Part shown: positions 21,961 to 32,938 of the stretch, in pieces
Layout of the letters: the number at the start of each line of letters is the position of its first letter
Position numbering within the stretch: the first letter of the stretch is position 1
Assembly: GCA_014529385.2 (NCBI GenBank)
Contig: CM043952.1
Coordinates: 68,829,370-68,887,369, forward strand
Source: Adiantum capillus-veneris
Taxonomy: Eukaryota > Streptophyta > Polypodiopsida > Polypodiales > Pteridaceae
DNA length: 58,000 nucleotides
Direction: 5' to 3'
The notes under the pieces: model-generated
What the model was told of the DNA's origin: nothing
The model's database searches: none
Seen by the model: only the letters and a program-made list of their open reading frames with translations
Program-made: the position numbers and the translations under genes

Positions 21961-22118
21961 CCTAGAGATATTCATATGTTTAGGAGGAAGGTGTTGCTTC
22001 TTTTTCTTCTTTTTTTTTCTCTTTTTTTGTCATTTTTCCTTTTTCACTTTTTTTTTTGTTTTTCAATAGGAGGAGTGTCATGCACTCTTTTACTCCATTA
22101 GACCTGCTTTTCATTACC

Positions 22119-22374
22119 TCAATCCCATAAATCGGAGATGGGAGGGTTGCCTTGGGTATGTTCAGATTCCAAGGCTGGTTCTTCTTTGCACATCAAAGCT
22201 TTAAAAATAGGTGGAGCATTTGCCAAGCCGAAGGGAGCCATGTCAATTTGGAGCTTAGACGATGTAGGTAGATGACTGCCTATCAACGGATTGATACGTT
22301 GAAAGTAGGGCTTTAATCTCCATCCATTGACTCTGGTCTTGTGGAGTTTTATTGATAAATCTGCTAATCTGTAA
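22119..22374 (-). pseudogene. Integrase C-terminal tail of internal A, cut off by the solo LTR
   Basis: Minus strand, downstream of the inserted solo LTR: SYRLADLSIKLHKTRVNGWR and LKPYF continue the integrase that stops at KFGNGS at 24,999. Before the insertion the junction codon was TAC (Tyr); the same codon in internal B is TAG. The tail then runs to a stop at 22,119 about 180 bp before LTR1. No chromodomain. Confidence 0.8.
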
Positions 22375-24091
22375 CTACTGATAGCTGTTTTTGGGCTCTT
22401 TGTAATTGCCATAGTGAGTTATCTCACCCTATCAAATCACTCAAACACTGTGGTTACCCTCACCCTTTCACTGTATATAGGTGCGTGTGAGTTAGGGGAC
22501 TTTTCCCATATCTACCTACTGAAATAAAAAACCCTCAATTAGCTAGTCATTGGGCTAGTTGAGCCAAAAAAATAAAAAAAATAAAAATATAAGTATATTA
22601 TGGCCCATGCGTATGTAAATATTTCTTTGTATATAGGGCCTAAATAAAAGATTTTTTCATAATTATTTTGGTATTTATTTAAATATTTCTACCTAGGTGT
22701 GTGTTATTTATGCTCTGTACATTGCCTCACCATTACCACAATTTTTCTTACCATTTTTCATACTCTTTATTCCATATAGAAATAATTTCATGTAAGCTTC
22801 TCTTATATTTGGTGTAACTCCACCCCAACAAAAATCCAAAAAAACTAGTTTTATTTATGTGTATATTTTTTCACTATTGTGATTTTTCCCTTCCTACATC
22901 TATTTTGTTTTTTTTCTAAAAAATTAGAACACCAAAAATATTTATCTTTTTATGATAGCCTCATAATGAGAGAGATTTCTTTTGACCCCTTTATATTTTT
23001 TCCACTTATATTATTTATATTTGACATGTACATATTTTTTAGACCCCTCAATATTTGATTTTCTTAGTTGTACTATTCACTTATATCATGATCTCAACAA
23101 TATCTTCAATTATAGACCTAAAAAATAAGGTCAAGGGTAGGTGGCATGCATACATGCACTATGGAGGGCTCACTCTTGGAGGTATTCAAAAGAATCATCC
23201 AAAGAAGGACCCCACAAGTACCTTGTGCAGTGGAAAAAAACGGTCGTTTTTGCTGAATTTTTAAAGTTCACTTTCTCTCTGAATTTGAAAAGGTGATACA
23301 AACAAAAGTTGTAGCTCGTGGGTTGAACTTTTGCCTCAAATTTTGTCACATTTTTTTGAGCTACGAGCTGTGAGCTATGATTTTTTTAGTGGACCCCAGT
23401 TTTCCCATGTTATGCAGCCGCACTCTCTCTTCCACTTTATCATTTTCCTCTTTCACACACACTTCTCCACTCATCATCCCTACCTCTCTCACCACTCCTC
23501 TCTGCACCCTACTCACCTTCTCCTCAACCTTGAAGAATAAGAGAAACCATGGTGAACTCATACCTCCCACACACAACTCCATTCCAAAATTGACCACCTA
23601 GTCTCATTTTTCCTCCTCCAAATTACCCATATCTATCAAAAAAACCACAAAATTCAGCCTCTTCTCTTAAAAGACAGCATCATGGTGGTTGATTACTCAG
23701 CTTCAATTACCTTGTCTCTCAAGGAAGGTCAAGAGTGGAGAAAAAATGTACCGTCAAAGCTAGTGGACCGTCAACAAGCGTCAAAATCGGCCCTACTCAA
23801 GACACTTGGAGCATCAACCTTGTAAGAAATCCACCTTTTCTTACCTCTTAAGAGTTTTTCTTCCTTATTTGTATCCTACATGGATACTCCCATTGTAAAT
23901 ATCCAATTCCATTTGTAAATTAATACTAACTCTACTAACACTAACCCACTATGAAAAGTCCTATCACCTCCATTTCTCTCCTCTCTCTTTCCCCACCAAC
24001 TTCTTGATAATTCCAAGCAAAAGAAATTAGATAAATTGCTGAAAATCTAACCCAACCATGGTTAGAGGAGTAACCCTAGCCTTCAAATTGC

Positions 24092-24098
24092 TATAAAA
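24092..24098 (+). promoter_or_regulatory. TATA box of the solo LTR
   Basis: TATAAAA in GCTATAAAAGGAGGGTG, conserved in both element C LTRs (44,515-44,521 and 53,104-53,110, minus strand). Confidence 0.6.
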
Positions 24099-24755
24099 GG
24101 AGGGTGTAGCTAGCACAAAATGGGAGAGCCATAAGCAAGAGCACTATGCTATAGCTTGAGAAGCCAAGCTCAACCTCTCTAGAAGGAGCTCTTGAGTGGA
24201 AGCTCATTGTCTTATGCATGTGCATGTGTTGTAATAGGGGATTAGCAAGGGAACTCTATGCCATTGTAAGAGAGAGAGTGATCATTCAATTGAGAGTAGG
24301 AAATCTATCATTTCTCCTACTAGTGTAAGCCCAACATTTGCTGAATCAAGGAGGGTGGATTTGGACTAAGCTTGGATACTTTGTCTCTTTTCCAACGTGA
24401 AGTAATGGACAACAATGATGCGTAAGTGTCTTGGTGTTTTTTGTTAAGTTCTTGATAGCTTGTCTCTGGTGTTGTCATCAATCTAGCCATATATCCCACA
24501 TACTGTAAGAAGGCGACAGGGTGGAGAGGACTCCCCTGGCCTTAAGACAGTGATTGGGGTAGCTTTTCTTGTGATGTGTTGTGGTGAAATTTACGCAAGC
24601 TATGTTGAACAAATACTAATCTCACTTTGATTTGTCATGACAGATTTGTAAGAAGGTATTAATGCAACAAGCACCCCCTCCCCCTTTCTCTCTCTTTCTT
24701 AAATATATAGTTGTGTTTGCTTGATCATTGCCGATACGTTTCAAAGCAGCCTGAG

Positions 24756-24757
<2 letters not shown>

Positions 24758-24819
<62 letters not shown>
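24758..24819. repeat. (CT)31 microsatellite in the solo LTR
   Basis: Same position as the shorter AG runs in the two element C LTRs (about 32 and 20 nt there). Confidence 0.95.
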
Positions 24820-24821
<2 letters not shown>

Positions 24822-24998
24822 GCGTCCTAGTTCGCATCCAAAACTAGGTGGTGCCCCAAATTTGTGTAGGGTCAGGTTGCGGGTTTGTGTGTGTGTTTGT
24901 TGTTTTTTTCCAACCCCAACCCAATTGAGCAGCATGGGAGCCTAGAAGAGTGCTTGGAGGCCACTCTTCTTGTTGCCCGCCCCAGACCGCCTCACTAC

Positions 24999-26022
24999 CA
25001 TTTCCAAACTTTGTTTTTATCATGAAAGGTCCCTCCCATCTTTGCAAAAACTTTTTGTCGAGTCGAGTATCAAGTCGGTTATCATAGCGAAGAACCAACA
25101 TACCTTCCTTCAATCCTTTCCCCTTGAGCTTCTTGTTGATTTTATCCCTTTGGCTTGTCGCTTTGGTGATGTAGTGATCAATGGACTCTTCTCTATCTAG
25201 CTCAAGTCGTTGGAGATCTAAGATCCTTTCATGTAGAACCTCTTTTGGTTTTTTTGCCACTCTTGCAAGAACGCGCAAGCTTGAGAGCTCTACTTCAATG
25301 GGGAGAAGTGCCTCCTGTCCATAAACTAGATGAAAAGTGGTGAATTGGGTAGATACCGTGAAAGATGTCCTATACGCCCAAAGAGAAGCCGTCAAATGGC
25401 GATCCCAATCATTAGGCCGGTCCACAACCTGCTTAGAAATGATCTTACATATCATTCCATTCACTTTTTTCACCAATCCATTGCATTGAGGATAGTAGGG
25501 TGTGGAATGCAGGTGTTTCACTTTAAACCTCCTCAAGAGATCATTCAGAAGGTCATCCCTAAAACCCGGGCCTCGATCTGATAAGATTTCTAGGAGTGTT
25601 CCAAACCTACTACAAATATGATCAAAAATAAACTTTGATACCTCTTTAGCTGTGATTCGGGTTGTGCTTGTTGCTTCCGCCCATCGTGTCATGTAGTCAA
25701 CACCCATGATGATGAAAACCTTCCCTGTAGAAGTACGAGGTAGGGGACCTATTGCATCCACACCCCACTTTTCAAAAGGGCCATAAGATATTATTGGGAC
25801 TCGAGGCTCATATGTTAGTCGTCTATCCCCAGCAATTTGGCATGGCTTACATGCCTTACAACAATATTGGACATCACGATGTAAGCTCGGCCAAATAAAC
25901 CCTGCTTGTAAAATCTTCCTACTTGTAATATCTTGAGAAAAGTGACCACCACAGACATCATCATGACATGAAAGAAGAATTTTCTCTATCTCTTGCACAC
26001 CTGGTACTCTCCTCAAGACCAA
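24999..26022 (-). pseudogene. Integrase of internal A
   Basis: Minus-strand frame from 26,022. N-terminal zinc binding (H-DDVCGGHF ... CCKACKPC, HHCC type), then the catalytic core: WGVDAIGPL (first Asp), LSDRGPGF (second Asp), and NGLVKKVNG where the catalytic Glu is expected. The third catalytic residue is Lys (codon AAA) in both A and B, while element C has Glu, so this integrase should be inactive. The C-terminal part ends at the solo LTR; the annotated frame then runs on for ~50 LTR-derived codons to 24,844. It is frameshifted relative to the upstream linker. Confidence 0.85.
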
Positions 26023-26414
26023 ATCTTTCCCTTTGTGATATAAATCATCCCGATCAACTGGTAAGGTGTGGCCTTCTTAACTAGTCTATGTCTTTGCACC
26101 TTGTCTAAGTGTTTGGGACACTCACCTGCTTGTAGAAAGAAGATAATGTCTTTTAGCTCCTCTTGACCTTGATATTTGGGTTCATATAGTTTCACACCTC
26201 CTACCGCCATTTGAAGCTTTTCATTTGCGAGTAAGTCTGCTTCCTTGTTATGAGTTCTCACAATGTGTTGTACCCGTGTTGCTTTAAAACCCTTCATCAA
26301 AGCTCTTACACTACTAAGCCACTCAAACAATGTACGATTCTTGCACCTCCAAGTCCCTTGGATTTGCCTGACCACTAGCAAAGAATCACCTTTTATAATA
26401 AGTCTTTGTATGCC
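26013..26414 (-). pseudogene. Second RNase H (C-terminal half) and linker of internal A
   Basis: After an in-frame TAA at 26,418-26,420 the frame continues LIIKGDSLLVVRQIQGTW (catalytic Asp in GDS), then HNKEADLLANEKLQ (last Asp). This is the archaeal-type RNase H found downstream of the original RNase H in Tat-like gypsy elements. The linker to integrase is frameshifted (LIGMIYITKGKIW instead of the LIGDDLYHKGKDL seen in internal B). Confidence 0.8.
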
Positions 26415-26417
26415 TAA

Positions 26418-27650
26418 TTATTTGCATTCTTCTAACCCAAGGGTTAGAGCAGCATACTCAGCCTCATTTTTAGAGTGAACACTGGGTAGAGTGATACCTT
26501 TTCTAACCATTACCTCCTTGTGTGGGTTCAAAATGATGATTCCCCCTGCTGCTTTGTCTTGTTGGCATTGATAAGCTCCTTCAAAGCATAAACTATGGGC
26601 ATTATCAATCTCCTTCACTTTGAACTGTTTTGAGCCTTCCTCTCTTTGTAGTCGTGATCCTTCCCTTTCTCTCACTTTGTAGGTGAGAATGTCTGCAAGT
26701 CCTGCTCTTGTGCTATCTTCTACAAGGAAAGTGTATTCAAATTCTTGGAGTTCAAGCACCCACTTTGCTATTCTAGATGAGAGGCTCATGTGTTGTACTA
26801 CATATGGTAGATTGTGCTCTAAGGTGAGAAAAAAAAATGGCACAGGGAGAAGATACGATCGAAACTTCCTTACCGCAAACAAGATTGCAAAGACCACTTT
26901 CTCCATTTCAGTGTATCCCTTCTCGGCCGGAGTCATCACCTTGCTTGCAAAATAGATCGGCCTCATGTATGATGTTTTAGGATCTTTTTGCATCAAAACA
27001 ACACCAATTGCTTCGAAACCTACACTTGGAGTGACATAGTAGGTCTCCTTTGGATCTGGTGGCATTAGGATTGGGAGAGAGCTAAGAATGCCCTTCACTT
27101 CCTCAAAACATTTTGCATGTTCCCTCCCCCATTCAAATGTAGATTGGCTTGCCAACCTATGCAAAGGGGCGATGGCTTCTGCTAGGAGATGGATGAAGCG
27201 AGACATGTACCTCACTTTGTGGTTGAAGGTCATTAGCTCCTTAGTTGTTGTTGGTGGAGATAATGACAAAAGGGCCTCTACTTTAGAGGGATCCACTTGA
27301 ATTCCTTGTGAAGAAACCACATGGCCTAGCAAAACCACCTGAGATTCACCGATATGACACTTCTCTGGGTTGAGTTGTCCCCCAAATTGATGGAGCCTCT
27401 TAAGCCCCTCTTCAACCTTTTGGCAGTGAAGTGATCTACAACTATAAATACAGAAATCATCCATAAAGACTCTTATAGATTTTCCAAAGAATGGATGAAA
27501 TACAAATATTGTGAATCTCATGAAGGTGCTAGGAGCATTAGTGAGCCCAAAAGGCATTACTCTGAATGAAAAACATCCCCAAGGTGTGATGAAGGTGGTT
27601 TTTGGTTGGTCCTCTTCTGCTATTCTAATTTGAAAATATCCTGAATACAT
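26418..27650 (-). pseudogene. RT palm, RNase H and first half of second RNase H, internal A
   Basis: 410-codon frame. Residues 1-70: YSGYFQIRIAEED, ITPWGCFSFRVMPFGLTNAP and VFMDDFCIYS, with the catalytic MDD at about residues 63-65. Then RT thumb (GGQLNPEKCHIG), the original gypsy RNase H (FEAIGVVLMQKDP to YTEMEKVVFAILFAVRKFRS), and the start of a second RNase H (HSLCFEGAYQ, KNEAEYAALTLG). In the second RNase H the first acidic residue is Glu rather than Asp. The frame ends at TAA after LEECK. Motif A of RT (the Asp before GYSGY) is missing: a ~19-nt deletion relative to C shifts the frame at 27,650, and internal B has the same lesion. Confidence 0.88.
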
Positions 27651-28755
27651 TCGTGACCTGCTACTTCATTCAAAATTTCATCTTGGAAAGGGAGAGGGAA
27701 GTGGTCCCTCTTTGTCGCAGCGTTGAGGGGTTTGTAATCCATGCAGACCCTCCACTTACCATTCTTCTTGGGAGTGACTATAATAGGTGATACCCATTCG
27801 GAGTTGGATACTGGATAGATGAAGCCAGCCTTCAAGAGTCGATTCACTTCTTGTAGGAGAGCCTTTTGTTTCACAGATCCTAGTCGCCTTAACTTTTGAG
27901 CCACGGGTTTGGTCCCTGGTTTCAATTCAATACGATGTTCTATTACATCTACACCTCTTATTTGTGAGTAGTAAGTGATAAACAAATTGGGATACCTCCT
28001 TACCATATTGATGTAGGACCTCTTCTCCTCACAAGTAAGATCTTTTGCAAGCATCTTCTCAAATCCTTCTTCAAGGTGCTGGCATCTTTCATCCCCTCGT
28101 GTGTGATTGTCTGTTGGCTTTTCTTCTACAGGAACATCTTGAGTGTTGGCGTTGAATACAATTCCCATAACCTCCAAAGAAGACTCCTCTTCACTGGTTG
28201 ATGCACTGGTTGATGCTTCCTCATCACTTGAGTAAGGACTCTCCTCCTCGCTCTCTTCATCTGCCCTGGTTTCATAGTTGATATCTAGTTGCTTTCCTTC
28301 TCGCCAATCATACACCACCGGTTGACCCTTCTTAAGAATCAAACGACCACTTTCCCATTTTTGATCTGCATTCACAGCAATGAGCCAAGGCCTCCCTAGG
28401 ATGATGGGATAACCCTCCCCCTTAACTGGCATGACATACATATCCACTCGTGCATCTATGTTACATACAGAGACTTTTACATTTTCAATGATCCCCAAAC
28501 ACTTCACACTTGAGTTGTTGGCTAGCCTAGCTTGACAATTAGAGGACTTTGTAATTTCAAGCCCTAACTTGTTCATTGATTTTTTCGTGATCACACACAT
28601 TTGAGCTCCACCATCAACATATACATTAGACACCTTTTTACCCCTTATGTAAGCATCCACAATGGGTTCCACATCTTTTTGTAGCTTTGAGGCCACAACC
28701 TTAATGGAAAGATTTGCTTTCTTTTTGGAATTCTTGTACTTACCAACTTTGGCCA
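27620..28755 (-). pseudogene. Protease and RT N-terminus, internal A
   Basis: Frame open from 28,798 but homologous to B and C only from about 28,740. Protease core NVYVDGGAQMCVIT (Asp-Gly-Gly in place of the usual Asp-Ser/Thr-Gly; the same DGG is in C), ILGRPWL flap-distal motif, an acidic Glu/Ser-rich stretch (ESEEESPYSSDEEASTS), then RT start: HRIELKPGTKPVAQKLRRLG, SEWVSPIIVTPKKNGKWRVC and DYKPLNAATKRDHFPLPF. Ends by frameshift just before RT motif A. A 1-nt shortening of an A-run at about 28,720 relative to B puts it out of frame with gag. Confidence 0.85.
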
Positions 28756-30036
28756 TTGCCTTCTTACTTTGGCTGATAGGTGTAGAAGTTGAGGCCATGA
28801 AATGTTTGGCTTTTGGGTTTGTAAATCCTCCAGGATGTTGTAGGGCTCTAGCTCCTTTCCCAATGGGAATTCGTTGATACCAATTTGCCTTCGCCTTGAT
28901 CTTTTCTTCCTGCTACTTTCAGCTTCTTCCATCTTTGACTTCTTCTTCTTGTCCCTTCTGGCTGAATTTGTTCCTTCACTTCTCATGTCTTCATCCTTAT
29001 CATGTGGTCTTGTGCGTTTTTCTGCCGACATAACATCAAAGTTTAGAGTATGCTCATCTATTACCTCTTCTAGCTTGATGATGTTGACTCCTCTTTCTTC
29101 CTCCTCATGTGGGACGGGAGGTATATTTGCTGGTGGTGGTGGTCGACGAAGGATTTGTGGGCCTTGAGCTAGTTCTTGTTGCACAGTGAGAGGAGGCGGT
29201 CTGGGGGGATATATGTCTCCCGAAAGTCTCCTTGGATGTGGACAATTGTACATGCCATGGCCCATTTCATTGCAATTCCAACATCGCAACTCTTGAGCTT
29301 GTCTTCGTTGATTGCGATTCCCTTCTCTTGGTTGTCGTTGTTGAGGTAGCCCCTGTACTAGATTCAGAGTGAGGTTCTCAAGCTGTTGAGTTAGCCTTTG
29401 TAAAAGCTCTTGTTGAGAGTTATCTCCTATTTGTGAAGATTGTGCAAGAGGGGCCCTAATTGGTGCTTCCATGGTTTGTGAAGACTCCCTCTCACTCACT
29501 TCATTCAAACCCCTTGCTCTATGTGCTTGGAAGTGTAGTTTTCTAAACTTGATGATGGCTACCTCACGTGCTTCTTCGAAGGTGGATGGGAATTTTAGCT
29601 CTACTTTAGCCTTTAAAAGTGGATACAAGCCAACCATGAATCTCTCTTTTTTTAGAAAGTTAGGTGCACCACCATGATTTTCTAATGTAGCCTCCCACCT
29701 ACCCCATAGATTGACAAAGGTTGCTTCATAACAGGGATAGTCTTCAAGTGATACCTGCTTATGTCCAATAAGACATTTCCATAGTCGTTCAGAAGTATCA
29801 CCTTGCCCGAACTTGGAGAGGAAGCTTGCTCGCAGTCTCTCCCAATTGGACTTGATTTGGGGTTGCAAGGTCTCATACCATGCTTTAGCTTCTGCTTTTA
29901 GAACAAATGGGAACGCTCGTAGCTTTACTTCCTCTTCATCTCTCCCGGATATGAGATGTGCCATCTCCAAGTTGTCAAGAAACACTTGCGTATCTTCCCC
30001 ACTTCTTGCATAGAACGTGGGAAAAGAACTTGACAT
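28645..30036 (-). CDS. gag: gag of internal A (intact frame)
   Basis: Starts MSSSFPTFYARSGEDTQVFL. Retrotransposon gag fold region AYPFVLKAEAKAWYETL-like (LRAFPFVLKAEAKAWYETLQ) and WGRWEATLENHGGAPNFLKK at residues 40-150; Gln-rich segment near 210-240; zinc knuckle CWNCNEMGHGMYNC (CX2CX4HX4C) at about 250; Pro-rich (PPRPPPL, RRPPPPANIPPVP), then a basic tail with KKKKSKMEEAESSRKKRSRR. Gag would package element RNA into particles. The frame runs past the natural gag/protease junction because of the A-run deletion, so the last ~20 codons are not gag. The start is chosen as the only ATG ahead of the conserved region and equals that of B. Confidence 0.85.
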   Translation of the reverse strand: MSSSFPTFYARSGEDTQVFLDNLEMAHLISGRDEEEVKLRAFPFVLKAEAKAWYETLQPQIKSNWERLRASFLSKFGQGDTSERLWKCLIGHKQVSLEDYPCYEATFVNLWGRWEATLENHGGAPNFLKKERFMVGLYPLLKAKVELKFPSTFEEAREVAIIKFRKLHFQAHRARGLNEVSERESSQTMEAPIRAPLAQSSQIGDNSQQELLQRLTQQLENLTLNLVQGLPQQRQPREGNRNQRRQAQELRCWNCNEMGHGMYNCPHPRRLSGDIYPPRPPPLTVQQELAQGPQILRRPPPPANIPPVPHEEEERGVNIIKLEEVIDEHTLNFDVMSAEKRTRPHDKDEDMRSEGTNSARRDKKKKSKMEEAESSRKKRSRRRQIGINEFPLGKELEPYNILEDLQTQKPNISWPQLLHLSAKVRRQWPKLVSTRIPKRKQIFPLRLWPQSYKKMWNPLWMLT

Positions 30037-30122
30037 TTTGTTTAGACTTTTTGAAATTTCTTTTTTTTAAAAGAAACTTTTCTCTTACGGGCCGCACAAG
30101 ATTGTTGACACTATAAATCTGA

Positions 30123-30335
30123 TTACATTAAAATAAAGATCTAGACATCCATTGTTAATTCTTACTTTATCATAGGTAGAATAAATGGATTTATTGAAGC
30201 ATTGATTTCATTGAGGCGAGTGGATCCAAATATCCTCCTTATGATAGATTGAAACCTAAACTTAGTTGCAATGATTATATGAATGGATTGCCGAGTAATA
30301 AGCCTAAAAGGTTCATTGTTTTGATCCTGATTCAT
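30123..30335 (-). pseudogene. Leader ORF N of internal A, two stop codons
   Basis: ATG at 30,335: MNQDQNNEPFRLITRQSIHI, then IIATKFRFQSIIRRIFGSTR, LNEINASINPFILPMIK. Two nonsense codons in the last quarter (after PMIK and in MDV-stop-IF) break it; internal B is intact at these positions. It lies between leader ORF P and gag, about 86 nt upstream of gag. Confidence 0.65.
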
Positions 30336-30418
30336 GTGCTACTCCTCGTTGTTGGTTTGAAGACCTCGTTCCTTCATATGGCCCTTGAGCACCCCTTCAC
30401 CACTCCTTGTTCCTGCAT

Positions 30419-30634
30419 TTAAAACAAAATGAAAACGTGAACATCAAAAGAAGTTTCATAATTGATGATTGGAAGTATAATTGGATTGGGTGATGCCAGT
30501 ACTTCTCTAAGTCTTTCTGCACCAAACATAAAAACAATGCGTTGCTGCAAAAAGACTTTTCTATCTATGTGAACATTTACTCTAATGTGTTGTGCAAAAT
30601 GAAATGGATAGATGGGAACTCCATTGTTCATCAC
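30419..30634 (-). CDS. Leader ORF P of internal A (conserved small protein, unknown function)
   Basis: 71 codons, intact. MMNNGVPIYPFHFAQHIRVN, then VFLQQRIVFMFGAERL, NPIILPIINY and SFDVHVFILF. First ATG-initiated frame after the primer-binding site (32 nt downstream). Similar to leader ORF N in the C-terminal two thirds (FQ..I...FG..RL.E....NP.ILP.I.Y....DV.IFIL), so P and N are probably an ancient duplication. No signal peptide or known domain. Conservation in families C and D argues for a protein product; role unknown. Confidence 0.6.
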   Translation of the reverse strand: MMNNGVPIYPFHFAQHIRVNVHIDRKVFLQQRIVFMFGAERLREVLASPNPIILPIINYETSFDVHVFILF

Positions 30635-30665
30635 TAAAAAATTTGAAGGTAACTTGGAAATATGT

Positions 30666-30683
30666 TCCTCAGTGGGGGCACCA
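30666..30683 (-). promoter_or_regulatory. Primer-binding site of internal A
   Basis: Minus strand reads TGGTGCCCCCACTGAGGA, 5 nt after the LTR2 end. The same 18 nt lie at 52,137-52,154 (element C), and with one mismatch at 38,865-38,882 (internal B). It starts with TGG as expected for pairing with the CCA end of a tRNA; the tRNA is not one of the usual plant primers I recognise. Confidence 0.75.
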
Positions 30684-30688
30684 CTTTA

Positions 30689-32762
30689 TGATGGCGAGCT
30701 TTTTGAAATGGGGCTTCTAAACCCAAACCAATGGGCCTACCGTCACAAAATGTTCATAAAGAGGTACACACACTACTTGGGACACCACCTTCTTTTCGAA
30801 CTGGAGAAGGAAAACAATCAAAATAACACTTGCACTCACCCACTCAAGCAACACACTTTGAAAACCCCCTTACTCTATATACACTTTGGACACTTGAACA
30901 CCATCAACGATTATGCAACCCAATGCCGTGTATCAAAATGAAATATGCAATTTGTGGAATAGCATTCACCTTCTCCCCATAAGAATACCCATAATAGATC
31001 CAAACTCTTCCTCTCTCAAGCACTCATCAAAAAATCATGCGCACAAGACTTGCCTCTCAAACACACAAGAGAATCACTTACATCAAACTAACACACTTTG
31101 CATAGAGAGCTCATCTCCATCTATGCAATGCCGTGACACAAATAAAATCACCATGAGAGGTAGCCACATGCATATGTAATGAAGCAAAAGAGATTTGGAG
31201 TGAGAAATTTCTTTAGACCAATTGAATAAGTGTGGAGAAACAAACCAATGGTAAATTGAGAATAGAACACTTACTTGATTTCTCGCACACCTTTTAAGGG
31301 GAGGACAGACGCTGGCTAACCATCACGAATTGCGACACTTGAAAGTTTTGAAGATGATTTCATGATCATTGACATAACCATGAGAGAGATCATGATGTAT
31401 TTACAAGTTATTGAGGTGCTACAAATGATTTATTGGGTTGATGGAGTAAGAGATTGTAGAATAGAAAGAGTGGAGAATAGAGTTGCACTTCCTCCAAAGA
31501 GGAGGGTTAGGAGGGAGGATGTGAAAGAGGGAGAGTTGGGGTTTTCTCTACTATTGATCAAGAAACAACATGAAGTTGAAAATATAGGTGTGTGTCCTTG
31601 ACTCTCTCCAAGGGGGGCTATTTATAGTTGTGTAGGAGTGGGATTATGCTACACTTAATTAGAGTAAGGGATTAGAGCTAATTAAGTGTCATTTGACCAC
31701 TCATTGAATATTGGACATAAAAGGGACTATTTATTCACCAAAAATATCATTTTAGACCGTGAAGGCTCCATAGGAGTGCATAATGTAGGTGGGCCCCACC
31801 ATGAGGCCCTACGGGTGGCTCCTTCGAGGTATCTCAACTTGTTTGTCTTGGCATTTAGAAAGCATCTTTAGGTTGGTCCCATCACATGCAAGTGACCTTG
31901 AACACTCATTGCTCTTCTAGAAGATGAGTAGGGGAAAAATATAATCTCACCCTCTTGATTTACTTGATTTGCAGTTCCCTTTTGCTGCGAATCTGACAGA
32001 TTTACACTATTTTGACCATAACCTTTTACCTGTAGCTCGGAATGACATGCTTCAAAAGGCAAAATTGACCTTCTCAACATGTTTGATATGAATTTGGACT
32101 ATTCTTCACGTCCATGCACCAAGGAATTCAGTTTGGAATGTCCACACTAGGCTAGGAAACCTTTTGCTTCCAAGTCTTCTTGTATGGGCCCTTTGCTTGT
32201 ATGCATCCAAGGGGAATCATGCTTTTTCAAAAGGCTATGATGCTCAAACAAATAGAGGAGGGCCCAATATTATTTTCTTGTGAAAAGAATATACAATTGG
32301 AGTCTTTTTGAAAGGAGAGAAACTATATGTATATTCTTAAGAGATATTGGGCCACCTATGTAGGGGGCATAGAAGACTTGTAGAGAGGGACCATAATCTT
32401 TGGTAAAGACAAGTGGAGAGTTGATTTCCATGGGAATTTATCTATATGGGGTGGAAGATGGATATATTATTTTTCTACTACTAATTTACAAGAGGTAAGA
32501 AATTTTGGGGGTATATAGTTGATTATTGTATGCTTATTCTATTTACAAAGCAAAAAAGAAAAGGGTGGTAATATAAATATATGACTAAGGTGACATTTTT
32601 GGGAAGAGTATAATGTATGTGTCGCCACAAAGGTTAAACGAAGAGGGGGAATTTACTCTAGATAACTTAATAGCGTAGAAAAATATATACACATATGAGG
32701 AAGAGGACGTTGAGTAGGCTGACAAATGTTGCAAAAAGATGGTTACCATTTTATGCCATTCA
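30689..32762 (-). mobile_element. Family A/B LTR2 (shared central LTR)
   Basis: 2,074 bp, same length as LTR1 and differing by scattered substitutions. It serves as 5' LTR of internal A (primer-binding site to the left) and 3' LTR of internal B (polypurine tract to the right at 32,768-32,777). No target duplication flanks it. TATA at 31,618-31,627. Confidence 0.9.
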
Positions 32763-32938
32763 TATTAGCCCTCCCCCAAGCCTAGAGATATTCATATGTT
32801 TAGGAGGAAGGTGTTGCTTCTTTTTCTTCTTTTTTTTTCTCTTTTTTTGTCATTTTTCCTTTTTCACTTTTTTTTTTGTTTTCCAATAGGAGGAGTGTCA
32901 TGCACTCTTTTACTCCATTAGACCTGCTTTTCATTACC

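Larger units (their letters stand above)
22375..24998 (+). mobile_element. Solo LTR of gypsy family C inserted in internal A (antisense), TSD CTAC
   Basis: LTR 22,379-24,994 (2,616 bp), TGATAGCTG ... ACCGCCTCA, bracketed by CTAC at 22,375-22,378 and 24,995-24,998. Its complement matches the LTRs of element C at 43,558-46,241 and 52,158-54,826 along the entire length, including a TATAAAA box (24,092) and a CT microsatellite near the 3' end. No internal sequence remains. Internal B has the intact pre-insertion site at about 33,190, which confirms the event and shows the two internal regions were already separate alleles or copies when it happened. Confidence 0.93.

Noticed and set aside
22007-22060. 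T-rich stretch as LINE poly(A) tail
   Set aside because: It lies in the gypsy internal region between integrase and polypurine tract, also present at 32,820-32,880.
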